A stretch of 64,000 nt of DNA from an uncultured Acidobacteriia bacterium (GTDB lineage Bacteria; Acidobacteriota; Terriglobia; Bryobacterales; Bryobacteraceae). A program made the translations under genes and the position numbers. Under the pieces are notes generated by a model. It worked only from the letters and a program-made list of their open reading frames with translations, searched no databases and was not told where the DNA came from. This document shows, in pieces, positions 33,219-41,702 of this stretch (within the stretch, counting starts at the first letter, position 1; every line of letters starts with the position of its first letter). The stretch is from positions 1-64,000 of the forward strand of contig CAIYVZ010000088.1 in NCBI GenBank assembly GCA_903929755.1, written 5' to 3'.

Positions 33219-34271
33219 ATGTCGCTCCCGGTAGTGCTTTTGATCCCCGCGTACCAGCCCGGCCCGGAGTTACGGGACGTGGTGCGGGCAACAGCGGGGT
33301 CGGGAGTTGCCGCAACAGTAGTGGTGGACGATGGCAGCGGACCGGGCTATCGGGCGATTTTTGAAGCCGTTCAGCAGGTTCCGGGCGTGCATCTGTTGCG
33401 TCATGCGGTAAATCTGGGCAAAGGCGCCGCGCTGAAGACGGGCATGAACTTCGCGCTGGTGGAGTATCCGGAAATGACCGCCGTAGTGACGGCGGATGCC
33501 GATGGCCAGCATCACCCCGACGACATTGCGCGCGTGTTGAGACGTTTCGACGCGCAACGCGGCGCACTGGTGTTGGGGGTCCGGGGTTTTTCCGGCGACG
33601 TGCCGCTGCGGAGCCGAATTGGAAATGCTCTGACGCGCATGGTAATGCGATTGGTGGTGGGGCACCGGCTCACCGATACCCAGACCGGACTGCGCGCGAT
33701 CCCCCGGGCGCTGGCCGAGAGAATGCTGGTGGTGGCGGCTTCCGGTTATGAATTCGAACTGGAAATGCTGCTGGTGGTGAAGCATCTGGGAATCGGGATT
33801 GACGAAGAACCGATCCGGACGATTTACCAGGAAGGAAATCGGACATCGCACTTCCAGCCGTTCCGGGATTCCACACGGATTTACTTTGTGCTGCTGCGTT
33901 TCGGCTTCCTGTCGATCGCGACCGCGGCGCTGGATAACGTGGCGTTTTTTGCGCTTTTCCACGCGACCGGGGGGATGACGGGCTCCTTGTTCATTGCGCG
34001 GCTGCTTGCGGTGGCTTTTAACTACTCGGTTGTGAGGAAGGCTGTCTTCTTTTCGAGCGCACAACACAAAAAGGCGCTACCGCGCTTTCTTCTGCTGGCC
34101 GGAGCCAACCTGTGTGTTTCTTACGGGCTGATCTCATTTCTGACTGAGCTGCTGTCGATTCCGGTGATGCTGGCCAAGGTCGGGGTGGAAGCCTGCCTGT
34201 TTATTGCAAATTTCGCGCTGCTGAGAGACTTTGTGTTCACCCGCCCGGCGGAGAACGGCGGGCCGGGCTGA
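33219..34271 (+). CDS. GT2 glycosyltransferase fused to a GtrA membrane domain
   Basis: A 350-residue protein. The N-terminal domain (about 1-215) is a family 2 glycosyltransferase of the dolichyl/polyprenyl-phosphate transferase type (L-I-P-A-Y-Q-P-G, V-V-D-D-G-S-G-P-G, A-D-A-D-G-Q-H-H-P-D-D, L-T-D-T-Q-T-G-L-R-A). The C-terminal part (about 225-345) is a GtrA-like domain with four membrane helices. Such fusions probably load a sugar on undecaprenyl phosphate and flip it for use outside. The next gene is a GT-C-type membrane protein that could be the acceptor enzyme, so the two may form one surface-glycan module with the methyltransferase at 36.3 kb. Confidence 0.85.
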   Translation: MSLPVVLLIPAYQPGPELRDVVRATAGSGVAATVVVDDGSGPGYRAIFEAVQQVPGVHLLRHAVNLGKGAALKTGMNFALVEYPEMTAVVTADADGQHHPDDIARVLRRFDAQRGALVLGVRGFSGDVPLRSRIGNALTRMVMRLVVGHRLTDTQTGLRAIPRALAERMLVVAASGYEFELEMLLVVKHLGIGIDEEPIRTIYQEGNRTSHFQPFRDSTRIYFVLLRFGFLSIATAALDNVAFFALFHATGGMTGSLFIARLLAVAFNYSVVRKAVFFSSAQHKKALPRFLLLAGANLCVSYGLISFLTELLSIPVMLAKVGVEACLFIANFALLRDFVFTRPAENGGPG

Positions 34272-34350
34272 GGCGGGGATTTGACAGGGGGCGACGACTG
34301 GGGGCGACCAGCCGGCAAGGTCGCATGACGCCAGGAGAAGATAGAACACG

Positions 34351-36330
34351 ATGAGCCGAAACCGATTGGTTGCCCTGTTGAGCGCAGTTCTTGTGCTGGT
34401 GACTCTGATTTACGCCAACCATTTCAACAACTCATTTCACTTCGACGACTCGCACAGCATTGTAGAGAATCCGTATATTCGCAGCCTGTCGAACCTCCCC
34501 CGGTTTTTCACCGACACCTCCACTTCGAGTGTGTTGCCGCCGAACCGGACGTTCCGACCTCTGCTTTATTGCTCCCTGGCGCTGGACTATGCACTCGGGA
34601 ATTCACTCAAGCCGTTCTACTTTCACCTGACGACTTTTGTCTTCTATCTGGCGCAACTGTGTTTGATGTTCGTGCTGTTCCGCAGGGTGTTCGACAAGGC
34701 CCGGCCAGACCCCCGAAACGTTTTTGCGGCCCTGTTCGCGACGGCGTTTTACGGGGTGCATCCGGCGATGGCCGAAACCGTTAACTACATCATTCAACGG
34801 GCGGACATGTACTCAACGCTTGCGGTGGTGGGAAGCCTGGTGGTCTGGATCTGTTTTCCGGGGCAGCGAAAGTATGGCTTCTATCTCGCGATCCTGGTGG
34901 CCGGCGCACTGTTCAAGCCGCCGGCCCTGATATTTTGCGCGATGTTGTGGCTCTATATCGTCCTGATCGATGGCGAAAGCGCCGGTTCGGCACTGCGACG
35001 TTCCGTCCCGACGCTGGTCACGGTGGGAGTTCTGATCTGGATCAGCGTCGCCATGACGCCGCCGACATTTGTCTCCGGCGCCGTGTCTGGGCTCAATTAC
35101 CGGATCACCCAACCGGCAGTGATTTTTCACTATTTCCGTTCGTTTTTTGCGCCCTTCGACCTTTCGGCAGATTCCGCACGTACGGCCTTCGACAGCATCC
35201 TGAACGGGGAAGCGATCTTCGGCTTCGTTTTTCTGGCCGGGCTGATTGCGCTGGCAGTACGCTGCACGGGGAAGCGCGAGTACCGGCCGATAGCGTTCGG
35301 CATCTGGTGGTTCCTGCTGGCGGTACTGCCAACGTCTTTGCAGGCGCTGGCGGAAGTGGAGAACGACCACCGGATGTTCTTTCCGTTCGTGGGTCTGGCG
35401 ATGAGCGCGGGATGGGCGGGGGCACTTTGGGTCTACTCGCGACCGCTATCAGCGAGAGTGGTCGCGCTGGTTTGCGCGGCGGTACTGCTGGGCTTCGGCT
35501 GGGGCACAAGGGAACGGAACAAAGTCTGGCTTACGGAAGAGACGCTGTGGTTCGACGTTACCCAGAAGAGTCCCACGAATGGCAGGGGGCTGATGAACTA
35601 CGGTCTGAGTCAAATGGCCAAGGGCGAGTCTGTCCGTGCGCTCGACTACTTCCAAAGGGCCTTAGTCTACACGCCGAACTACTACGTCCTTGAGGCGAAT
35701 CTTGGAATCGTGCTGGGAGTTCTGCACCGCGATGCGGAGGCGGAGCAGCATTTCAGACGAGCGGCCGAACTGAACCCCACGGAAGCGACATCGCATTATT
35801 TTTACGCTCGCTGGCTGAACCAAAGGGGCCGGACAAGCGAGGCAATCGCTCATCTGGAGACAATCATCCGGAATAACCCCAGCTACATTGACGCTCCGCA
35901 CCTTTTGATGCTGATTTATTCAGAGGTGCCGGACGCGGAGATGTTGCGAAAGACGGCAAGTGAAACACTGGCGAGGTTTCCCGACGACGCTGCTGCTGCC
36001 ACGTGGCAGGCAAGCGCCGGAAGCCTGAAGCCAACGCCGGACAACTATCTAAACAAGTCTCTCGCGTTCTACCAGCAGGGACGGTTTGAAGACTCGATCC
36101 GGGCGGCACAGGAAGCCCTGAAGCTGAGGCCGGGGTATGCTGCGGCCTGGAACAACATAGCGGCGGCCTACAACTCACAGGGAAAGTGGGATGAGGGAAT
36201 TGCAGCTGGCGAGAAGGCTGTACAGCTCGATCCGAGCAGCCAGTTGTCGAAGAACAACCTGTCGTGGGGAAAGAGCCAAAAGGCGCTGGCGGATGCGAAA
36301 AAGACCGGCGGACGGGTGGCGGGACGGTGA
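34351..36330 (+). CDS. GT-C/TMTC-like membrane protein with TPR domain
   Basis: A 659-residue protein. The N-terminal half (about 1-390) has some ten transmembrane segments. In the first periplasmic loop it has H-F-D-D-S-H-S-I-V-E-N-P-Y-I, the acidic D-D/D-x-H loop and N-P-Y motif of O-mannosyltransferase-like GT-C proteins (TMTC/PMT type). The C-terminal half (about 410-640) is tetratricopeptide repeats (for example A-L-D-Y-F-Q-R-A-L-V-Y, A-A-W-N-N-I-A-A-A-Y). Such proteins are thought to transfer a sugar from a polyprenyl-phosphate donor to a protein or glycan; the TPR may bind the acceptor. Its stop overlaps the next start (GTGA). Confidence 0.75.
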   Translation: MSRNRLVALLSAVLVLVTLIYANHFNNSFHFDDSHSIVENPYIRSLSNLPRFFTDTSTSSVLPPNRTFRPLLYCSLALDYALGNSLKPFYFHLTTFVFYLAQLCLMFVLFRRVFDKARPDPRNVFAALFATAFYGVHPAMAETVNYIIQRADMYSTLAVVGSLVVWICFPGQRKYGFYLAILVAGALFKPPALIFCAMLWLYIVLIDGESAGSALRRSVPTLVTVGVLIWISVAMTPPTFVSGAVSGLNYRITQPAVIFHYFRSFFAPFDLSADSARTAFDSILNGEAIFGFVFLAGLIALAVRCTGKREYRPIAFGIWWFLLAVLPTSLQALAEVENDHRMFFPFVGLAMSAGWAGALWVYSRPLSARVVALVCAAVLLGFGWGTRERNKVWLTEETLWFDVTQKSPTNGRGLMNYGLSQMAKGESVRALDYFQRALVYTPNYYVLEANLGIVLGVLHRDAEAEQHFRRAAELNPTEATSHYFYARWLNQRGRTSEAIAHLETIIRNNPSYIDAPHLLMLIYSEVPDAEMLRKTASETLARFPDDAAAATWQASAGSLKPTPDNYLNKSLAFYQQGRFEDSIRAAQEALKLRPGYAAAWNNIAAAYNSQGKWDEGIAAGEKAVQLDPSSQLSKNNLSWGKSQKALADAKKTGGRVAGR

Positions 36331-37100
36331 ATCCGTTCCTTGTCGATCCGCGGTTGAAAGGTTACGACCTCGGTTCCGCCGCGTGGTTTGATGCGCAGGC
36401 CCGCATGATCCAGCTAAAGCCGCTGATCCGGGAATGCTACGACCTTTGGTATCAGGGCCTGCTGGCGGACGCCGACAGCGTGCCGGGAACGGCCGGGGCG
36501 ATGGTGGAACTGGGAAGCGGGCTCAGTTACATCAAGGAACTACGGCCGGGCGTGGTGACGTCCGACGTGACGCCCGGGCGCGTGGACCTGGTGTTTGACG
36601 GGCGACGACTGCCGTTCCGGGACGGATCCGTGCGCGCCTTGTTCCTGACGCACGTGTTTCACCATATTCCGGATGTTGCGGCGTTCCTGCGGGAGGCGGA
36701 GCGGGTACTGGCGCCGGGTGGGGTGATTTCCATGGTGGACGTGACGCACACGCCGTTCGGGAAGTTTTTCTTTTCGGTATTTCACCCGGAACCTTACGAT
36801 GATCGGGCCAGGGAGTGGAGTTTCCCCGAGGGCCATTCGATGCTCGATTCAAATCAGGCGCTGACGTGGATGGTATTCGTTCGGGACCGGGAACGGTTCG
36901 CCCGCGAGTTCCCGGGGCTGGCACTGGAAACGGTGAGCTTTCTGCCATGGTTCGGGTATCTGCTTTCGGGCGGGGTGAACCTGCGGAGTTTCTTCCCCAG
37001 GGCTCTGATGGGGCTGGTGCGGTGGCTGGACCGTGCACTGCGGCCTCTGGACCGGATTTTCGCAATCCACTGGCGGATTTTGTTGCGGAAGCGACAGTGA
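36327..37100 (+). CDS. SAM-dependent methyltransferase
   Basis: A 257-residue class I methyltransferase (Methyltransf_11 type). Motif I reads M-V-E-L-G-S-G-L-S-Y, then S-D-V-T-P-G, L-P-F-R-D-G-S-V-R-A-L-F, and L-A-P-G-G-V-I-S-M-V-D-V-T-H. GTG at 36327 is taken as start because it overlaps the upstream TGA (GTGA) and gives an N-terminus N-P-F-L-V-D-P-R-L. The in-frame ATG at 36264 would read through the TPR gene end. A membrane-associated C-terminus (L-P-W-F-G-Y-L-L-S-G-G-V-N-L) suggests a lipid-linked or surface substrate. Four bases separate it from the convergent epimerase gene. Confidence 0.75.
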   Translation: MNPFLVDPRLKGYDLGSAAWFDAQARMIQLKPLIRECYDLWYQGLLADADSVPGTAGAMVELGSGLSYIKELRPGVVTSDVTPGRVDLVFDGRRLPFRDGSVRALFLTHVFHHIPDVAAFLREAERVLAPGGVISMVDVTHTPFGKFFFSVFHPEPYDDRAREWSFPEGHSMLDSNQALTWMVFVRDRERFAREFPGLALETVSFLPWFGYLLSGGVNLRSFFPRALMGLVRWLDRALRPLDRIFAIHWRILLRKRQ

Positions 37101-37104
37101 ACGT

Positions 37105-37935
37105 TCAGGCAGCCTGAAGCATTTCCTGAAGGGTGGCGGGCTGTGGGACGAGGATTTGCAGGTTTGACCGGTGGATGCACTGGCGGTCGAGGCGGCCAGC
37201 TTCGAGACCGGCAGTTGTGGCGGGCAGAGGCAGGCGCAGGCGTTCGGCCAGGGACAGCGCAGTCCAGGCCAGACGGTAGCTGACGGGCAACAGCAGTGCG
37301 CGGTGACCGGAGCTTCTGAGGACCGCCTCCACGAGTTCACGCATGGTGGGCATGGCGGGATTGAAGAGGTTGAACGCGTGCTCGCCGGGTGGGGGGGAGG
37401 AGAGGAGGACGCGCAGAGCCTGGCAGTAATCCGCCAGCGCCAGAACGGGGACGGGGCTGCGGCCGTTATCCAGCAGGGGGATGACGGGGGAGGCGGTCAG
37501 GAAGCGGAGTTGCCGTCCGAAGAGCCCGCCCGTGCCGACTACCAGACCGGGACGGACTATGGTGTGGCCTTGCTCCAGAAAGAACTGTTCGATACGGTAT
37601 TTTGCAATGCCGTACTCGCCGGTGGCATCGGGCCGGGCCGAGAAAGAACTGACAAAGATCTGACGGCGGGGACCGGCGGCAAAACAGAGTTGCCGGGCAC
37701 TTTCGATGTTGCGTTGCTGTGCGCCGGGGGTGAAATCGTGGGCTCCATGGACGAGCACGTCGGCTTCGCCGAATAACTTCGGGTCGGGTATTTCGCCGAG
37801 ACGGAAGACCGGGAGTTCGGGACGTGTCGGGTCGGGGGAACTGGCACTGCCCGTAACGAGGTGGCCAGCCCGGAGGAGGGCGCGCTCCAGACTGGAGCCG
37901 AGAAAGCCGCGAATCCCGGTGATGAAAATCCTCAT
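37105..37935 (-). CDS. NAD-dependent epimerase/dehydratase family protein
   Basis: A 276-residue extended short-chain dehydrogenase/reductase. Its Rossmann motif is I-T-G-I-R-G-F-L-G-S-S-L (G-x-x-G-x-x-G), followed by V-L-V-H-G-A-H-D-F and a Y-G-I-A-K (Y-x-x-x-K) catalytic pair near residue 107. It is shorter than sugar-nucleotide epimerases (about 310-340), so it may be an atypical NDP-sugar or lipid-linked reductase. Its ATG overlaps the stop of the oxidoreductase gene by four bases (ATGA). It is the last gene of the overlapping minus-strand trio. Confidence 0.75.
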   Translation of the reverse strand: MRIFITGIRGFLGSSLERALLRAGHLVTGSASSPDPTRPELPVFRLGEIPDPKLFGEADVLVHGAHDFTPGAQQRNIESARQLCFAAGPRRQIFVSSFSARPDATGEYGIAKYRIEQFFLEQGHTIVRPGLVVGTGGLFGRQLRFLTASPVIPLLDNGRSPVPVLALADYCQALRVLLSSPPPGEHAFNLFNPAMPTMRELVEAVLRSSGHRALLLPVSYRLAWTALSLAERLRLPLPATTAGLEAGRLDRQCIHRSNLQILVPQPATLQEMLQAA

Positions 37936-39500
37936 AGGGCTTCGAAGGGGATAGAGGATGCAATCCGGGCCGCATTGGCCATGATGGTGTACGTCAGGTT
38001 TTTGGCTGGCAAACGGGGGAACGCGGCTCCATCGGCCACGAAGATGCGGCGCGTACCGGACAGGCGACCGGCGGGATCAAGTTGATAGCGGCCGGGCTGC
38101 GTGCGCATGGGCAGGGTGCCGGCGTAGTGGATGCCGGCTCCCATGGCGGGGTACTGCCACATGGCGGCAGAGGCGACGCAGCCCATAGACCGCATCGCTT
38201 TCAGCAGGACATCGCGCGCGGGCAACAACGGTTTGGTCCCACAGCGGATTTCGAGAACTCCATCGGGGGCGAGCCGGAGGTCGTTGCCGGCTACCGGGTC
38301 GCAGGGGTAGAACATCATGAGCAGGCCAGTGGCGACGGCGAGGCGCCGCAGTAAGGAGAGGTTCGCGCCGATGGCGAAGGGCAATTGGAAAATGAGGTCG
38401 GAGCGAAGGGGACCGGGACCGCCGTAGATGGAGCCCTGCAGGACCAGACCATCGTGCCGGCAGATCAGGTTCAACTGGCCGAGCGAACTATCGGACGGTT
38501 CGAGAGCCTGCCCGATGCGATTGAGCCGGAAAAGCGGCAGGCAGGCCATGGGGTTATCGAGCAGGGGGAGGCGGGTGTCATGGTCGCGGTTGGATTGCAG
38601 GACCAGTTTGGCGGAGTTGATGGCCCCGGCGGCGAGGATCAGGGTGCGGCCCTGGAAGCGCTGGATTTCGCCCGTTTCGGTGTGGCGGGAAATGACTTCC
38701 ACGTGGTCGGAATGTTCGCGGTAGGAGGCGGCCAGATGGCGGGGTTCGTAAACAATGCGGTTGGCGGCGATGAGTTCATCCAGCGTGAAGGCGGGATTGT
38801 AAATGGCGCGGTCATAAGGCCGGAAGAATTCGTAGTTGCCGTAGCGATAGACGGGGCGGTTGTTGTGCGGGCGGGTGAGGACGGCGAGGCGGGTACGACC
38901 AAGGGAGATGCCCTGAGCGGCGAGGCCGGGCTTCCGGCGCCGGTAGCCGCGCAGGAGATCGGCGGCGAAACGGGAAAGCTGCACAGGGGGCTGGAGGACG
39001 GGCTCATGACCAAAGAGGGGGAACAGGTCATCGTCTTCGCCGGAGATGCCGATGTGCGCGCCCACGTCGTCATAGAAAGGATCGAGTTGGGCGCGGGTGA
39101 CCGGGAAGTCCGTCAGATCGGAGGGGGTGAAGCGATAGACTCCGGCGCCCCAGGCGTTGGCCAGGCCGCCGGCGGCGAAGCTCATGACGGCCTGGAAAGC
39201 CGTTGCGCGATGCGGCGACAGGGTGGCCGCGTCGCGCAAAATGTAGGTCATGAGCGGGGCCTTCAATTTGAGGCTGACGGGTGGATTGTGGAGGTTGTGC
39301 AGGCTCTCAAAGCGCTCGCCGATGAGGAAGTGGAAGAGGTCGGGGGAATGCTGGCGGAGTTCGTTGAGGGTGCCTTCGGTATCCGGCAGGGGTGGAGGGC
39401 GGTGCCCGACATCGAGGACCAGAATACTGCGGGTCCCGGAGAGCGCCCGGGCCGCGGCGACTCCAGCGGCTCCGGAGCCCACCACGATGGCATCAAACAA
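37932..39500 (-). CDS. GMC-type flavin oxidoreductase
   Basis: A 522-residue FAD protein of the glucose-methanol-choline oxidoreductase type. The ADP-binding fold is V-V-G-S-G-A-A-G-V-A-A-A-R-A-L (about 6-20). A second FAD contact is S-F-A-A-G-G-L-A-N-A-W-G-A-G-V-Y (about 107). The C-terminus carries H-Y-A-G-T-L-P-M and V-A-D-G-A-A-F-P-R-L-P-A-K-N-L-T-Y-T-I-M-A-N. These match the catalytic His and Asn region. No signal peptide is evident, so it is cytoplasmic or membrane-associated. It overlaps the hypothetical gene at 39493 by eight bases and the epimerase by four, in strict order. A role in surface sugar or lipid oxidation is guessed from the neighbourhood. Confidence 0.8.
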   Translation of the reverse strand: MFDAIVVGSGAAGVAAARALSGTRSILVLDVGHRPPPLPDTEGTLNELRQHSPDLFHFLIGERFESLHNLHNPPVSLKLKAPLMTYILRDAATLSPHRATAFQAVMSFAAGGLANAWGAGVYRFTPSDLTDFPVTRAQLDPFYDDVGAHIGISGEDDDLFPLFGHEPVLQPPVQLSRFAADLLRGYRRRKPGLAAQGISLGRTRLAVLTRPHNNRPVYRYGNYEFFRPYDRAIYNPAFTLDELIAANRIVYEPRHLAASYREHSDHVEVISRHTETGEIQRFQGRTLILAAGAINSAKLVLQSNRDHDTRLPLLDNPMACLPLFRLNRIGQALEPSDSSLGQLNLICRHDGLVLQGSIYGGPGPLRSDLIFQLPFAIGANLSLLRRLAVATGLLMMFYPCDPVAGNDLRLAPDGVLEIRCGTKPLLPARDVLLKAMRSMGCVASAAMWQYPAMGAGIHYAGTLPMRTQPGRYQLDPAGRLSGTRRIFVADGAAFPRLPAKNLTYTIMANAARIASSIPFEAL

Positions 39501-39897
39501 GGCGGTACCGCCGAACGAGGTAGTGGCCTTTCAGGAATTTCCAGGCGGAGCGCAGGACGGAGGCGATGAGAGCGAGAAGCGCGGCTGGCAGGCTTTCACC
39601 CTGGCTGGCGAAGAAACCGTAGTTTTCCGAGCGAACTTCGGCCAGGTAGAAGAGAATCTGGATTTTTTGGGTCAGGCGTGAGGGGCCGCGCAGGCGGAGG
39701 ACGAGTTCGACGGCCTCGGGATCGAGGTGGCGCCGGACGACGGCGGAGGAGGTGGGGTCGAGGGCGGATTCACCCAAACAGTGGAGATTGGCGGCGATGT
39801 AGCGTTCGACGACTTCGGCGGGCGGAGGGTGGTGGAAAAAAGCGAGGTGGAAGGCCTCGGCCTCGGCGGCGAGAGTGGGGGCGGGAGGTTCGGTCAT
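39493..39897 (-). CDS. Hypothetical protein, first gene of the GMC operon
   Basis: A 134-residue protein of unknown family. It starts with a Pro/Ala-rich tail, then A-E-A-F-H-L-A-F-F-H-H-P-P-P-A-E-V-V-E-R-Y-I-A-A-N (about 12-36), and has a hydrophobic C-terminal stretch with A-L-L-A-L-I-A-S-V-L-R-S-A-W (about 105-118), possibly a membrane anchor. It overlaps the GMC gene by eight bases, which suggests a complex like that of sorbitol- or gluconate-type dehydrogenases, whose small subunit assists export or anchoring. Similar small partners of GMC enzymes (the gluconate dehydrogenase subunit 3 type) are known, but I cannot show that it belongs to them. Confidence 0.6.
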   Translation of the reverse strand: MTEPPAPTLAAEAEAFHLAFFHHPPPAEVVERYIAANLHCLGESALDPTSSAVVRRHLDPEAVELVLRLRGPSRLTQKIQILFYLAEVRSENYGFFASQGESLPAALLALIASVLRSAWKFLKGHYLVRRYRLV

Positions 39898-40117
39898 GCC
39901 ATTGTGGCAATTCTAGCAAGGGGGAGAGTAAATAGATGGCGGAATCGGCACTTTGTGGATGACGTCGATGGAGTTCCACTTTTTCGAGACGTTCTCTAGC
40001 TAGTGCCTGACAGGTTGCGTGATGGCCGATTCCTGGGTTGGGAAGCTGATGAGCATTGATTTAAGAGCCAGACCTTCCGCTGGGCGGAGGTGGTGGGCAT
40101 CGCGGCATTTTTAGGCG

Positions 40118-40432
40118 CTACGTCAATCGTTCAAATTGGGTAATCCGGATTTCCTGATCCGGGAATACGGCACGGATCTCCAGTTTGCCGCCGAGAGCTT
40201 CCACGTATTCCGACATGGTGCTGAGGTAGAGGTCCGTGCGGTGTTCGATCTTGGAGATCTCTCCCTGATTTACTCCCAGACTTTGACCGAGGCTGGCCTG
40301 CGTCATCTTGCGGGCGCGACGCAATTCATCGAGATGCATTCCGGCTATCGTTTGGCTAACTCGCGCGGCAATACGGCTTCTTCGTTCCGCAGGAAGCGCA
40401 TCGATCAGTTCAGAAAATTTCCGAGTTGGCAT
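40118..40432 (-). CDS. HigA-like XRE-family antitoxin
   Basis: A 104-residue helix-turn-helix protein. The XRE fold is M-H-L-D-E-L-R-R-A-R-K-M-T-Q-A-S-L-G-Q, then G-V-N-Q-G-E-I-S-K-I-E-H-R-T-D (about 32-66), followed by L-S-T-M-S-E-Y-V-E-A-L-G-G-K-L-E-I, a usual antitoxin pattern. It starts inside the stop (TAATG) of a HigB-like remnant, so toxin-before-antitoxin order is preserved but the toxin is truncated. The antitoxin is intact and could act in trans. The 220 bases between its end and the hypothetical gene at 39897 hold nothing I can name. Confidence 0.85.
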   Translation of the reverse strand: MPTRKFSELIDALPAERRSRIAARVSQTIAGMHLDELRRARKMTQASLGQSLGVNQGEISKIEHRTDLYLSTMSEYVEALGGKLEIRAVFPDQEIRITQFERLT

Positions 40433-40584
40433 TAGAGTTTTCCTTCTTTCCTGAGTTCTTCCAAATAGTCGGCGTAGAGCCGTTCTGCAAGGGGAACGAA
40501 CGTTTCGTACCAGCGAGCCTGGCCTGTCTTGTCGCCGCCAATCAACAAGATTGCGCGGCGCAGAGGATCAAATACATACTGTAA
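40432..40584 (-). pseudogene. Truncated HigB/RelE-type (Gp49-like) toxin
   Basis: The minus-strand frame ends T-A-A overlapping the antitoxin ATG. It encodes F-D-P-L-R-R-A-I-L-L-I-G-G-D-K-T-G, then R-W-Y-E-T-F-V-P-L-A-E-R-L-Y and Y-L-E-E-L-R-K-E-G. This is the C-terminal third of the phage Gp49-like/HigB toxin family (about 115 residues). A stop codon (TAG at 40585-40587) precedes it and no start is available, so the first two thirds are deleted. It is dead. It shows that the HigA gene once had a partner. The gap to the PIN gene shows no gene. Confidence 0.75.
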
Positions 40585-40628
40585 CTATAGGGACCAGGCA
40601 ACGATTTCCTCCCCGGCGGGATTAAGGT

Positions 40629-41182
40629 TTAGCTCGCCAAAGTCGCCGTAAACCGGGGGAGATCCCGGCACAACCGATGCAGGAGTGCAGTCACAGGCAG
40701 CTGGCGAGCCGCAGCCTGCGCGTTGATCCGGTGGCGAACCAAATCCGGATTTCGAATCGCGTGCCGGAGCAGGAACTCGTCCGGTGTCAGCGCCTCGACT
40801 CCAAACTTACGCAGCGCGGTGACAGGAAAGTCCCGAATATTGTGGGTGACAATGGCACGCGCATGGTCAGACACGGCTGCCGCCAGACGTGTCGATCTTT
40901 GGAATGGTTGGTCATGAATTCGACCAGGTGTCCGTATCCGCTAATCGCCGCATCCTCGAAGGCGGCATCCATCGCGGTTAATCTCCGAGTCGCCTGGGCT
41001 TCCGAATACCCCATCTTGATGAGAGTCGATTTGAGTTCCCGCAAGATGTCCGACGACCACCTCGGGGCATAAAGAGCTGGACTTTCGGCGAGGCGGAGGA
41101 GGGTATCGCACAGGGGCATCGGAGCCAGCACACACGTATCAAGAACGATCTTCGGCAACAGGTCCGGCGCAGGAAAGCTCAT
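40629..41182 (-). pseudogene. PIN-domain toxin with a one-base frameshift
   Basis: Two overlapping frames together give one PIN protein of about 185 residues. The first has K-I-V-L-D-T-C-V-L-A-P-M-P-L-C-D-T-L-L-R (first Asp). The second holds H-A-R-A-I-V-T-H-N-I-R-D-F-P (later Asp) and a long C-terminal helix region. They join at the conserved S-K-D-R-H-V-L-A-A-A: the sequence has GTCTGGCG (minus strand) where GTCCTGGCG is expected, so one C is missing near 40885. Everything else is open, which means either a recent disabling mutation, a sequencing error, or phase variation. It lies 42 bases after an excisionase-like HTH gene, its usual partner. Confidence 0.8.
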
Positions 41183-41224
41183 ACCCCGTACTATAGGTGG
41201 AATCGGGCCGGGATTCTGGCGGAT

Positions 41225-41683
41225 TCAACGTTTCGAGGGAACTGCGGCAGGGACTTCGAGATCGTAGAGACCATCTTCGGTTTCGGCGCGAGTCAGCGCG
41301 TCCAGAATCTCATGGCGCCGGGCGTCCCTCTTTGATTTGTAGGCCAGTAGATCTCCTGCAAGGATTCGGCGATGAGCACCAACTTTATGAAAGGGAATGG
41401 CACCTTGCTCCAAAAGCCCTACGAGGAACTGCCGGGAGACACCAAGGATACGACCAGCCTCAGCTGTTGTGAACTGCGCATCCTGCTGCACAATTGACAG
41501 AGACCGGGCCTCGCCCAGGACGCAAAGCATTTTGGAGAGAAACTCGGCTAAAGATGGGGGTAATCCGGTTGACGAACCATCCGGCGAGACCAGCTTCGCA
41601 CTGCTCTGCCGCATCTCGCCATAAAGCCGGACGACATCCTCCTTTTCGGTATCCGATACGGGTTTTTTGTCTGCGATTCGCAT
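41225..41683 (-). CDS. Excisionase-like (MerR-type HTH) DNA-binding protein, likely antitoxin
   Basis: A 152-residue protein. The helix-turn-helix is F-T-T-A-E-A-G-R-I-L-G-V-S-R-Q-F-L-V-G-L-L-E-Q-G-A-I-P-F-H (about 70-98), followed by V-G-A-H-R-R-I, the standard excisionase/AlpA wing. Residues 1-60 form a helical N-terminal domain, common where such proteins act as antitoxins or repressors beside a PIN gene. The PIN gene starts 42 bases downstream, so the pair is a TA-like module. Four 9-bp repeats lie just upstream of its start and are its probable operator. Confidence 0.75.
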   Translation of the reverse strand: MRIADKKPVSDTEKEDVVRLYGEMRQSSAKLVSPDGSSTGLPPSLAEFLSKMLCVLGEARSLSIVQQDAQFTTAEAGRILGVSRQFLVGLLEQGAIPFHKVGAHRRILAGDLLAYKSKRDARRHEILDALTRAETEDGLYDLEVPAAVPSKR

Positions 41684-41702
41684 GATTGCCGCCCAAAAAC
41701 AT

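Noticed and set aside
38385-39569. 394-codon plus-strand frame opposite the GMC oxidoreductase
   Set aside because: Antisense shadow; FAD motifs and gene overlaps support the minus strand.
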